A stretch of 10,600 nt of DNA from an uncultured Prevotellaceae bacterium (GTDB lineage: Bacteria > Bacteroidota > Bacteroidia > Bacteroidales > Bacteroidaceae), in contig CAMJRQ010000016.1 in assembly GCA_946408305.1 (NCBI GenBank), forward strand, positions 1-10,600. Direction: 5' to 3'. Below the pieces are notes generated by a model. The model worked only from the letters and a program-made list of their open reading frames with translations. It was not told where the DNA came from and searched no databases. Positions within the stretch are counted from its first letter, which is position 1. The number at the start of each line of letters is the position of its first letter. A program made the translations under genes and the position numbers. Positions 1 to 6,464 of the stretch are shown here, piece after piece.

Positions 1-1271
1 TGGCATCGGTTGGCCCGCTGCTTGTCGGGGATGGCGGCGCGGTAGGCCTGGAGGTAGGCCAGGCGGCGTTCCTCGTAGTCGGGCGCCGAGGCATCGGGCA
101 GCGGCAGACGGCCCTCGGTGACGGCGCGGTTGTAGAAGGCAAAGTTGCCCGGAATGTCCACTCCGTACTTGCAGGGCATGCAGTAGGCGCAGGTGGTGCA
201 GCCGATGGTGGGCAGTCCGGCCATCTGGTCGGCGATGCGGGCCAACAGCTCGTTCTCCACCTTCGTGCAGGGCTCCAGCGGCGAGAAGGTCTTGAGGTTC
301 TCGCGCAGGTGCTCCATGCGGTTCATGCCGCTCAGGGCCGTCAGCACGCCCTCGTGGGAGCCCACCCAGCGGAAGCCCCACCGGGCCGGCGTGTCGTCGG
401 GGCGGGCGCGCTCCAGCTGGCGGCGCACCTCGTCCTGCACGTTGGCCAGCGAGCCGCCGCGCAGGGGTTCCATGATGACGGCCTGAATGCCCAGTTTCTG
501 GAGCCGGCCGTAGAGGTATTCGGCATTGGCATCGCCGCGGCGACGGCGTCCGCCGGCATGGCGCCAGTCGAGATAGTTCATCTGAATCTGCACGAAGTCC
601 CATTGGTATTCCTCGTGGTGGTCCAGCAGCCAGTCGAAGACGGCCACGTCGCCGTGGTAGCTGAAGCCCAGGTGGCGGATGCGGCCCGCCCGCCGCTCAG
701 CGAGGAGGAAGTCGAGCAGCCCGTTGTCCAGGAAGCGGCCTCGCAGCGCGTCCATGCCTCCGCCGCCCACGCTGTGGAGCAGATAGTAGTCGATATAGTC
801 CACGCCCAGCTGGCGGAACGAGTTCTCGTACATCTCCTTCGAGCGCTCCAGCGGCCACATTTCCTGCCGCTGGTTCGACATCTTCGTGGCCACGTAGTAC
901 GACTCGCGCGGGTGTCGGCTCAGTGCGCGGCCCGTGACGGCCTCGTTCTGCCCGCCGCCGTAGATGGGCGCCGTGTCGAAATAGTTCACGCCGTGCTCCA
1001 GCGCGTAGTCCACCAGTCGGTTCACCTCGTCCTGCTCGTGCGGCAGGCGCATCATGCCGAAGCCCAGCAGCGAGATGGCCTCGCCCGAGCCCCGTTGCCG
1101 GCGCGTGGTCATGGCCGGTTTCTCGTCGGCCTGACGCTTGTCCTGCGTGCGGGCCATCAACTGTCTGGGGCTGAGGGCCCACAGCGACAATGCCGTGGCC
1201 GAGCCCATTCCCATGCGCTCCAGAAACTCGCGGCGGTTCATCGCCTGCGGCTCTTTTCCGTTTTTCTTCAT
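1..1271 (-). CDS. Tat-exported aldo/keto reductase with C-terminal 4Fe-4S-type cysteine cluster (3' end outside window)
   Basis: The reading frame is open from the ATG at 1271 to the left edge, giving 423 visible residues and no stop. It matches the aldo/keto reductase family (NAD(P)H-dependent carbonyl reduction, TIM barrel). The usual catalytic tetrad can be placed as Asp99 and Tyr104 (FDTAPIYGG), Lys130 (VATKMS) and His166 (LLHSV). Near the end, CTTCAYCMPC supplies Cys358, 361, 364 and 367, followed by KYGVDIP. This is the spacing of a ferredoxin-type 4Fe-4S motif found in one AKR subgroup. The N-terminus carries NRREFLE (Arg13-Arg14) and a hydrophobic stretch ending near Ala40, a good twin-arginine signal, consistent with export of a protein that has already bound its cofactor. 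An in-frame TAA at 1284-1286 rules out any start further upstream; Met11 is an alternative start. It lies about 410 bases downstream of the terminator of the previous unit, so it is probably transcribed separately. The substrate is unknown. Confidence 0.9.
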   Translation of the reverse strand, partial: MKKNGKEPQAMNRREFLERMGMGSATALSLWALSPRQLMARTQDKRQADEKPAMTTRRQRGSGEAISLLGFGMMRLPHEQDEVNRLVDYALEHGVNYFDTAPIYGGGQNEAVTGRALSRHPRESYYVATKMSNQRQEMWPLERSKEMYENSFRQLGVDYIDYYLLHSVGGGGMDALRGRFLDNGLLDFLLAERRAGRIRHLGFSYHGDVAVFDWLLDHHEEYQWDFVQIQMNYLDWRHAGGRRRRGDANAEYLYGRLQKLGIQAVIMEPLRGGSLANVQDEVRRQLERARPDDTPARWGFRWVGSHEGVLTALSGMNRMEHLRENLKTFSPLEPCTKVENELLARIADQMAGLPTIGCTTCAYCMPCKYGVDIPGNFAFYNRAVTEGRLPLPDASAPDYEERRLAYLQAYRAAIPDKQRANRC

Positions 1272-1434
1272 GTGTGTGTGCGGTTAGTTCCTCCTTTATA
1301 TGATGCGCGTGCGCGGGAGAGGTTTAATTATCCCTATGGGCTGAACGACCCGGAAATAGTGATTTTTGTTTACATTTTTGGTGCTGTAGTTTGCCGCGAA
1401 ACACGACCAGACCAGAAACGGTTAAGGGTTTTGG

Positions 1435-1499
1435 CCAACGCAACGTGGTGTTTTGACCAACGCAACGTGGTGTTCCGCCCCCAAGAGCACGTTGTTTTC
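1435..1499. repeat. Short direct repeat, two exact 18-bp copies plus one degenerate copy
   Basis: The sequence ccaacgcaacgtggtgtt occurs exactly at 1435-1452 and again at 1457-1474, a period of 22 bases. A decayed third copy starts at 1481 and keeps ccaa, acgt and the T-rich end, 24 bases after the second. The spacing is about two helical turns. It does not belong to any gene I can support. It may be a remnant of a dispersed intergenic repeat family or a protein-binding array; the sequence alone does not decide. Confidence 0.75.
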
Positions 1500-1590
1500 C
1501 AGAAATCCCTGGTTTCATCGAGAAAAACCGAATTTTGGAGTGCTTGATTATCAGCGGGTTGGTTTTTCGCCATTCAGCAGTTTTCTGCGA

Positions 1591-1630
1591 TGCGCACCGC
1601 GGCTCACCGATTCTCACCGTGTCTCATCGC
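1591..1630. repeat. Four degenerate 10-bp tandem repeats (core CTCACCG)
   Basis: Four consecutive 10-base units can be read in register: tgcgcaccgc, ggctcaccga, ttctcaccgt and gtctcatcgc. The core ctcaccg is exact in the middle two and has one change in each outer unit. A period of one helical turn places every core on the same face of the DNA. No function is known to me. Confidence 0.55.
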
Positions 1631-1681
1631 GTTTTTCGGGGGTGCATTTTTGCGGGAAGTGGGCGGAAAGGTAAAATATAT

Positions 1682-1725
1682 TGAAAAAAGGAGGGGACAA
1701 TTCGCGTGCGAATTGTCCCCTCCTT
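1682..1725 (-). terminator. Strong intrinsic terminator of the M60 peptidase gene
   Basis: Positions 1688-1705 and 1708-1725 are perfect reverse complements of 18 bases each, separated by only two bases; the innermost pairs probably open to give a four-base loop. Read on the minus strand, the hairpin starts 24 bases after the TGA stop of the peptidase gene and is followed at once by a run of six T. That is the layout of a rho-independent terminator. On the plus strand no T-run follows, so it should work only for leftward transcription. Confidence 0.93.
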
Positions 1726-1749
1726 GCGGTTCCGTGTTATCGGCTTTAC

Positions 1750-4700
1750 TCACTTGATGGCCACCTTGCGCCCGTTGACGATGTAGACGCCCTTGGGCAG
1801 GATGGCGTTCCTGCTCATGCGGCGCCCCTGCAGGTCGTAGATGACGTCCGTGGCAGGCCGCCCGCTGGTTGCCGTCGCCTCGCTGATGCCCACGGGGTAG
1901 TCGTCAAGGTCGCCCACGAGGGTGCCATAGTTGACCCAATCGGTTTTCTGGTAGGCAGCCAGCGCACGTGCGTAGACGTGGATGACGGGCTTGGTGGTGA
2001 AGGCAAGGTAGTTGATGGCAGGCGGGGTGAGCGCATAGACGTAGGCGTCGGTGACGTACGTGTTGTAGAAGGCGCGCTCCTCGATGGTCTTCACCTTCGG
2101 GCCGATGTAAACGTTGTTCAGGCTGGGGCAGTTGGAAAATGCTCCGAAGCCTATGTTGGTCACCTTGCTGGGGATGCGCACTTCGTGGAGCCCCGTGCCG
2201 TTGAAGGCGTTCAGACCTATTGCGGTGATGCTCTCGGGCAACTTGATGCCGCTGAGCTGGCTGCACTGGTAGAAGGCGTAGTCGCCGATGGCGTTGGCCG
2301 TGGAGCGATAGTTGAGGTAGTAGGGCTGTCCGCCGCTCAGCATGCGTGCGTCGGTGAGGTCGATGGCCTGGAGGTCGTTATCGGTGAGCAGCTGGCGCAG
2401 GTACTTGATGTCGGTGCCGTTCATCGAGCCGCTGATGTTGGCCTTGAGGGCCATTTCGGTGAGCGAGTCGGAGAGCGTGCCCACGCGGTCCAGATGCACC
2501 GTCACGTCCAGGTCGCCGCCAAAGGGCACTTCGTGGAGCGAGCCGTCGGCATCGACCGAGTAGAGCGTATAGTCCGTTCCGAAGCGGCTGGGGATGCTGA
2601 AGAGGTAGTTGTTCGAGGCGTGGACGAAGTTGCCGTCGGCATCGAGGGCGAGGAAGCCCACTCCGCCCGAGCCCTTCATGGCGATGAGCGAGTCGGCGCG
2701 GTAGTAGACGTAGTCCGAGGGTTGGGCGTTCTCGGGCAGGTAGTCGCTGTATTGGCCCAAGTCGCCATTCTGGCCCACGTACTCGGCATTGCGCCTCTGT
2801 TGTCCGGGCTGGATGAATGCGCCCCAGGTGGGTATGTGCTTCACGCGGTCTTCGATGAAGATGATGTTGCGGTTCTTCTTCGGGTACTTGGCTATCTCGG
2901 CCTTCGTGCGGTCGATGTCGGCCTGGCGCACCACCACGGTGTTCGTCGTATAGTCGTAATTGGGCAGCGAGCAGGGTTCAAAGAAGCCCCAGGCGGTGAA
3001 GAAGTCGGTGAGGTCCTCCTGGGCCACCTCGCACACCTTGCGGACAAACTTCAGCAGGCTCTTGTCGGTGTTCTGCCACAGCACCATGGGATCTTCGCGC
3101 AGCGCCTTGAAGAGACGGGGGTAGAAGGAGGTGTCGTGGCGGGCCTGGTGGTAGTAGAGATAGAGCTGGTAATACATGCGCGTCTGTGTGTTGCCCGTGT
3201 GGCTGAAGAAGGGGAGGCCTTTGCAGCGGTCGTCCATGACAACGGAGAGCGACGAACCCTCGGTGTAGACGCGCCCGGTGAGGAAGCGCACCATGTTCGA
3301 GAAGAGGTTGTTCGAGACCTCGGTGCCTCCCTCCATGTTGATGGCCCCCTGGTTGTTGTGGCCGCACTCGTGGCCGCAGCACCAGTCGTCGTGGTCGTAG
3401 AGCTGCACGGCGAGCGAGCGGCTGATGCATTCCACCGAGTTGTAGGAGGTGCGGTAGGTGGACGAGTTGGCCCATCCGGGATCTGTCGACACGCCCTCGA
3501 TGGCAAAGTTGGGGTTGTTGTAGTAGGTGGGGAAGATGGCGTCGCCGCCCGAGAGGTTGTAGGGGGCGAAGTCGCGCTCGCCCCGGGCCACACGGGTGCA
3601 GAAGCCCATCAGTTCCTTCTCCCAGACGGCCACACTGTCGAACCAGCAGATGCTCTTCTCGATGGTGTTGGGGAAGACGGTGCGGTAGGAGGAGGTCTTG
3701 AAGTTGAAGAGCGACTCGCGGCCCTTCACCGTGAAGCGCTCGTGGGTGGCTCCCTTGAGGATGGCCAGATAGTCGGCGTTGGTGTGGCGGCTGATGTCGT
3801 AATAGCCGTTTACCGTGCCGCCCTCGATGTGAATCTTCATCTCGGGCCACTCGCTGAGCGGCTTGGTCATCGACTTGGTGTCGGCCGTATAGAGGATGTA
3901 GTAGAGGGCATCGGGCTGGCCCAGGATGATGTTGAGCCCCTTCTTCAGCTTGCTGCCGGTGGTGGCCGAATAAATCAGCTGGTTGCCCGTGCAGCCAGCG
4001 ATGTAGAGGGTGGCGTCGGTGGGGATGTCGCTGTCCACGAAGACGTAGAGCGAGTCGGTATAGTTCGATGTGAAGATGCCGGTGGGATTGCCCATGTAGC
4101 AGCCGCCCGTGCTCTTCAGAAGGTTGGCCCAGTAGGAAGCGTCGCTGTAGGGGCGGTAGGAGTGGATGCGGAACTCCTTCTCGTAGTCGGCCCACTGGGC
4201 GTTCTTCTGCTTCAGGGTTATCGGGATCATGAACGCGGGCATGCCAGCCTCGGTGAGGGCAGCGGTCAGCGCCTCGTCGGTCATGGCCTGGTAGTCGGCC
4301 TTCAGCGTGGTGCACGCCTGGTCCTCGAAGAAGGTGGGTGCGAGCTTGTTGACGGCCACGGAGGGGTCTTCGTCCTCCAGCGGGTAGTAGCGTTCGAGGC
4401 TCGGCATGATGCTCCCGAAGCTGGTCCAGTTGGACGCTCTGTAGTCAGAAATCGATTCGGTGTAGACGCGGATGGTGGGGTTGCTGGAGAAGAAATAGGC
4501 GGGTGCGGCGGGCGGCGTTTCGGGCTTGGCATAGACGTTCTTGACGGCCGAATCGTAGAAGGCACCCTGGTCTATGCGCGATACGCGACGGCCGATGACC
4601 ACCGAGGAAAGCGACGAGCAGTGGGAGAAGGCATCCATTCCCAGCCAGTAGACGCTGTTGGGGATGTCTATCTTCTGCAAGCCCGTCTTCGAGAAGGCGC

Positions 4701-5085
4701 GTGCGCCGATGGTTGTTATCGACGAGGGGAGCGTCACGTTGCGCAGCTTGCTGCATTCGATGAACATGTTCTCGCCGAGCACGTCGTTCTGGGTGGTCAG
4801 CGACTCGTAGTAGGCCTCGCCGCCGCTCACGATGCGTGCATCGGCCAGGTCGAGTATCGTCAGTTTCCCGTTCGTAATCTGGTCGCGCAGGAATTTGGCA
4901 TCGGTGCCGTTGATGGGACCCGTAATCTTCAGGCGGGCGCCGCAGGTGGGCACCAGCGTGGAGAGTGTGCCGGCCGTCTCCACGTTTACCTCGGTCTGGG
5001 CCGAGGCGCCGAGGCAGCCTGTTGCTGCAATGAACAGTGCAATGGTTCGGATGAATAGTTTGCGTGTCATGGTTCTTTTATACAT
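1750..5085 (-). CDS. Secreted M60-like (enhancin-type) zinc metallopeptidase flanked by duplicated LRR modules
   Basis: The protein has 1111 residues. A signal peptide covers residues 1-29 (cleavage likely at ASA-Q); Met6 is an equally good start. An LRR_5/BspA-type module spans residues 39-230. The peptidase region, about 240-720, contains His572-Glu573-x-Gly-His576, then NNQ, with Glu589 in GGTEVSNN as likely third zinc ligand. This fits the gluzincin pattern HExxHx(8,28)E of M60-like peptidases. A second LRR module follows at 869-1060. The tail, about 1066-1111 (VIYDLQGRR...LPKGVYIVNG...VAIK), resembles Bacteroidota C-terminal sorting domains read by type IX secretion, so surface attachment or release is likely. 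Studied M60-like enzymes of gut bacteria cleave mucin-type O-glycoproteins; the substrate here is inferred. Cysteines 569, 570 and 574 crowd the zinc site. The gene lies 22 bases after the rhodanese gene and shares its only recognisable promoter. An A-rich leader (AACAACAA) precedes the ATG instead of a Shine-Dalgarno sequence. Confidence 0.92.
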   Translation of the reverse strand: MYKRTMTRKLFIRTIALFIAATGCLGASAQTEVNVETAGTLSTLVPTCGARLKITGPINGTDAKFLRDQITNGKLTILDLADARIVSGGEAYYESLTTQNDVLGENMFIECSKLRNVTLPSSITTIGARAFSKTGLQKIDIPNSVYWLGMDAFSHCSSLSSVVIGRRVSRIDQGAFYDSAVKNVYAKPETPPAAPAYFFSSNPTIRVYTESISDYRASNWTSFGSIMPSLERYYPLEDEDPSVAVNKLAPTFFEDQACTTLKADYQAMTDEALTAALTEAGMPAFMIPITLKQKNAQWADYEKEFRIHSYRPYSDASYWANLLKSTGGCYMGNPTGIFTSNYTDSLYVFVDSDIPTDATLYIAGCTGNQLIYSATTGSKLKKGLNIILGQPDALYYILYTADTKSMTKPLSEWPEMKIHIEGGTVNGYYDISRHTNADYLAILKGATHERFTVKGRESLFNFKTSSYRTVFPNTIEKSICWFDSVAVWEKELMGFCTRVARGERDFAPYNLSGGDAIFPTYYNNPNFAIEGVSTDPGWANSSTYRTSYNSVECISRSLAVQLYDHDDWCCGHECGHNNQGAINMEGGTEVSNNLFSNMVRFLTGRVYTEGSSLSVVMDDRCKGLPFFSHTGNTQTRMYYQLYLYYHQARHDTSFYPRLFKALREDPMVLWQNTDKSLLKFVRKVCEVAQEDLTDFFTAWGFFEPCSLPNYDYTTNTVVVRQADIDRTKAEIAKYPKKNRNIIFIEDRVKHIPTWGAFIQPGQQRRNAEYVGQNGDLGQYSDYLPENAQPSDYVYYRADSLIAMKGSGGVGFLALDADGNFVHASNNYLFSIPSRFGTDYTLYSVDADGSLHEVPFGGDLDVTVHLDRVGTLSDSLTEMALKANISGSMNGTDIKYLRQLLTDNDLQAIDLTDARMLSGGQPYYLNYRSTANAIGDYAFYQCSQLSGIKLPESITAIGLNAFNGTGLHEVRIPSKVTNIGFGAFSNCPSLNNVYIGPKVKTIEERAFYNTYVTDAYVYALTPPAINYLAFTTKPVIHVYARALAAYQKTDWVNYGTLVGDLDDYPVGISEATATSGRPATDVIYDLQGRRMSRNAILPKGVYIVNGRKVAIK
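1906..2481 (-). repeat. C-terminal copy of the duplicated LRR module (residues 869-1060 of the M60 protein)
   Basis: This segment encodes leucine-rich repeats of the LRR_5/BspA kind, with units such as ESITAIGLNAF, KVTNIGFGAF and KVKTIEERAF. It aligns to residues 39-230 of the same protein at a constant offset of 830 residues without a gap. By hand count about 75 of 192 positions are identical. Such repeats commonly mediate binding to surfaces or host ligands. Confidence 0.85.
3358..3372 (-). other. Zinc-binding HExxH motif of the M60 peptidase
   Basis: These fifteen bases encode His-Glu-Cys-Gly-His (residues 572-576). In gluzincins the two histidines hold the zinc and the glutamate activates water. 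The third ligand is probably Glu589, twelve residues after His576. All key residues are present, so the enzyme is expected to be active. Confidence 0.88.
4396..4971 (-). repeat. N-terminal copy of the duplicated LRR module (residues 39-230 of the M60 protein)
   Basis: This is the partner of the module at 1906-2481. Shared landmarks include NGTD, DLxDARxxSGG followed by YY, SIT-IG, the CS-L-LP and TGL blocks, and a closing IxVY with a later W. The equal length and lack of gaps suggest duplication of the whole module within the gene, followed by substitution only. Confidence 0.85.
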
Positions 5086-5107
5086 TTGTTGTTATTATTG
5101 CTTTTTT

Positions 5108-5530
5108 TTAGTGTTGGTCCTGTGTTACGGGCATGTTCTGCTGTTTCCAGGCCTCGATGCCTCCCTTCAGGTTGGTCACTCGGTATCCGCGCTTGGCCTG
5201 CCCCAGCAGGTGTGCGGCATGGGCCGAGCGGCGCCCGCTGCGGCAGTAGACGGCCAGCTGTCGGTTTTCGCCGATGATGTCGGCCACTTCGCGCCACACC
5301 TGGTCGGCGAAGCCGTCTTGCTTCACGTCGATGTTCCGCGCGCCGGGCAGATGCCCCTCGGCAAATTCCTCGGGAGTGCGCACGTCGATTAGCACCACGC
5401 TGGAATCTTCTGCCAACTGGGCAAAGTCGGCCACGTCGGCATCGACGTATTCCGCGCGGGTGCATCCCATGCAAATGCCCAGCAGGGAGGGCATCAGGCA
5501 ACTTATGATTGTTCGTAGATTGAATCGCAT
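5108..5530 (-). CDS. Exported rhodanese-like protein (single domain)
   Basis: The protein has 140 residues. After a basic start and a hydrophobic segment (residues 7-22) it ends a probable signal at GICMGC. Cys23 could be lipidated, but the Cys at the -3 position is a poor lipobox match, so ordinary secretion is possible. The rest is one rhodanese domain: IDVRTPEEFAEGHLPGA (48-64) and the active-site loop CRSGRRS with catalytic Cys96. Rhodaneses carry sulfur as a persulfide on this cysteine; outside the cytoplasm the acceptor is unknown and could be thiol or redox partners. It is the first gene of the unit, with a promoter element about 30 bases before its ATG, and lies 22 bases before the M60 peptidase gene, so the two are probably co-transcribed. 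The family call is secure, but the biological role is not. Confidence 0.9.
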   Translation of the reverse strand: MRFNLRTIISCLMPSLLGICMGCTRAEYVDADVADFAQLAEDSSVVLIDVRTPEEFAEGHLPGARNIDVKQDGFADQVWREVADIIGENRQLAVYCRSGRRSAHAAHLLGQAKRGYRVTNLKGGIEAWKQQNMPVTQDQH

Positions 5531-5560
5531 CGTGAGAGTCTTATTTCAATTTTGCGACTG

Positions 5561-5568
5561 CAAAGTTA
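5561..5568 (-). promoter_or_regulatory. Bacteroidota-type -7 promoter element TAACTTTG upstream of the rhodanese gene
   Basis: On the minus strand the sequence TAACTTTG matches the TAnnTTTG consensus used by the Bacteroidota primary sigma factor. It lies 30 bases before the rhodanese ATG, predicting a transcript start near 5555 and a leader of roughly 25 bases. I could not see a convincing -33 TTTG at the usual spacing; a TTTG lies only 10 bases upstream. It probably drives both the rhodanese and the M60 peptidase gene. Confidence 0.6.
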
Positions 5569-5645
5569 GCAAAAATTCCAAATAGGTGCGTCACATTTGC
5601 CGGAAAACCTGATTTTATTGGCCCTTCGTGCACCGGTCAGGACTC

Positions 5646-6461
5646 CTATTTCGCCTCGAGCGTGCGCTCCGTGGCCAGGAAATAGAGCTGGTAGAGACCT
5701 ACGTTGGCATAGCCATTGTAGTTCATGTGGAGGTTGTCGGCGAGGTAATAGCGCTCCTTCGTCTCGGGCGTGAGGGGCGGCAGGCTGAACTGGTCGAAGA
5801 AGAGACATCCCTGGGCCTGGGCCACCTGACGCTGCAGGTCGATGTAGTAGTAGAAGTTATGCCCTGTCTGGTTCGTCTCGGTGCTCTTGGGGTCGTATCC
5901 GCCCGTGTTCCACCAGAAGGGCAGCGAGCCGAAGACGTAGATGGTGGCTCGGGGGTTCTTCTCTCGCAGGCGGCGAATGCAATAGTTGAGCCCGCCGCAC
6001 TGGGTCGTGCGCTTCGCCTCGTCGAAGTGGTCGGCCTCGGTGTAATCCTGCGGCGTGCCAGGCTCGCGGTTGTTGGTATAGTCGTTGGTGCTGGCCCAGA
6101 GGATGTAGATGTCGTGCTGGCGGGCACGGTCCACCTGATCCTGAACGGAGCCCTGCAGGCTGGAGAAACCATATCCGCCGTGGCCGTAGTCGGTGACGTG
6201 GAGGTTCAGATACTCGCGCCACATGAGCTTGGCTGCCTGGCTCTCGCGGTTCACCGAAAGGCTGCCGCCGAAGACGGCCACCGATTTGCCGCGGTTGGGG
6301 CTGAACCTGCATTTCTTCTGCACCAGTGCCATGAGCGACGAGTCTTGCAGCTCGCAGCCCAAGGCTGCCAACTGGCGTATGTGGTGGGGCTGGCCGGCCC
6401 GCACTCCGGAGGCCAGGACGAGCAGCAGCGTGAAGCTGACGGATGTGATGATTTTCTTCAT
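5646..6461 (-). CDS. Secreted SGNH/GDSL-family hydrolase
   Basis: The protein has 271 residues with a clear signal peptide (residues 1-22, cleavage near VRA-G). The SGNH family blocks are visible: the catalytic serine in VFGGSLSVN (Ser67), the glycine block in YGHGGYGF (Gly93 to Gly98), the Asn block in ASTNDY (Asn126), and the Asp-His pair in ADNLHMN (Asp242, His245). Members are esterases or lipases, and in gut Bacteroidota often remove acetyl groups from glycans. The location after a rhamnosidase makes a carbohydrate esterase role plausible, but this is inference and the substrate is unknown. The start codon lies three bases after the stop of the CvfB-like gene, so it is the last gene of the four-gene block. 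I see no convincing terminator in the 115 bases before the next gene. Confidence 0.88.
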   Translation of the reverse strand: MKKIITSVSFTLLLVLASGVRAGQPHHIRQLAALGCELQDSSLMALVQKKCRFSPNRGKSVAVFGGSLSVNRESQAAKLMWREYLNLHVTDYGHGGYGFSSLQGSVQDQVDRARQHDIYILWASTNDYTNNREPGTPQDYTEADHFDEAKRTTQCGGLNYCIRRLREKNPRATIYVFGSLPFWWNTGGYDPKSTETNQTGHNFYYYIDLQRQVAQAQGCLFFDQFSLPPLTPETKERYYLADNLHMNYNGYANVGLYQLYFLATERTLEAK

Positions 6462-6464
6462 AAT

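Larger units (their letters stand above)
1272..1681. other. Gene-free region between the aldo/keto reductase and the M60 peptidase terminator
   Basis: This stretch of about 410 bases is visibly richer in A and T than its neighbours and contains no ORF with a recognisable product. It holds two small repeat clusters (1435-1499 and 1591-1630), listed separately, and should contain the promoter of the leftward aldo/keto reductase gene. I found no TAnnTTTG element on the minus strand here, so the promoter is either divergent in sequence or unrecognised. An AGGAGG sequence at 1290-1295 lies 18 bases before the reductase start, too far for a normal ribosome binding site. Confidence 0.6.

Noticed and set aside
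1290..1295. AGGAGG as ribosome binding site of the aldo/keto reductase
   Set aside because: It lies 18 bases before the ATG, with an in-frame TAA between them, too far for normal pairing-driven initiation, and Bacteroidota seldom rely on Shine-Dalgarno sequences.
1435..1499. CRISPR array
   Set aside because: Only two exact copies, with a four-base gap between them; no spacer-sized intervals and no cas genes.
309..1547. Plus-strand ORF of 412 codons at the left end
   Set aside because: Most of it is the reverse of the aldo/keto reductase gene, whose catalytic residues and Cys cluster fix the true frame; the rest runs through intergenic repeats.
1324..1617. Minus-strand ORF of 97 codons in the gene-free region
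   Set aside because: Its sequence comes largely from the 22-base direct repeats; no start context, domain or signal supports a gene.
1681..5058. Plus-strand ORF of 1125 codons opposite the M60 peptidase gene
   Set aside because: It mirrors the peptidase gene, gives a low-complexity Val/Gly/Ala/His-rich protein with no motif, and is explained by the GC-rich codon use of the real gene, which rarely puts stops in that antisense frame.
5600..5645. Possible terminator after the SGNH hydrolase gene
   Set aside because: Only a five-base CCTGA/TCAGG pairing across a loop of about 24 bases precedes a short T-run; too weak to call.
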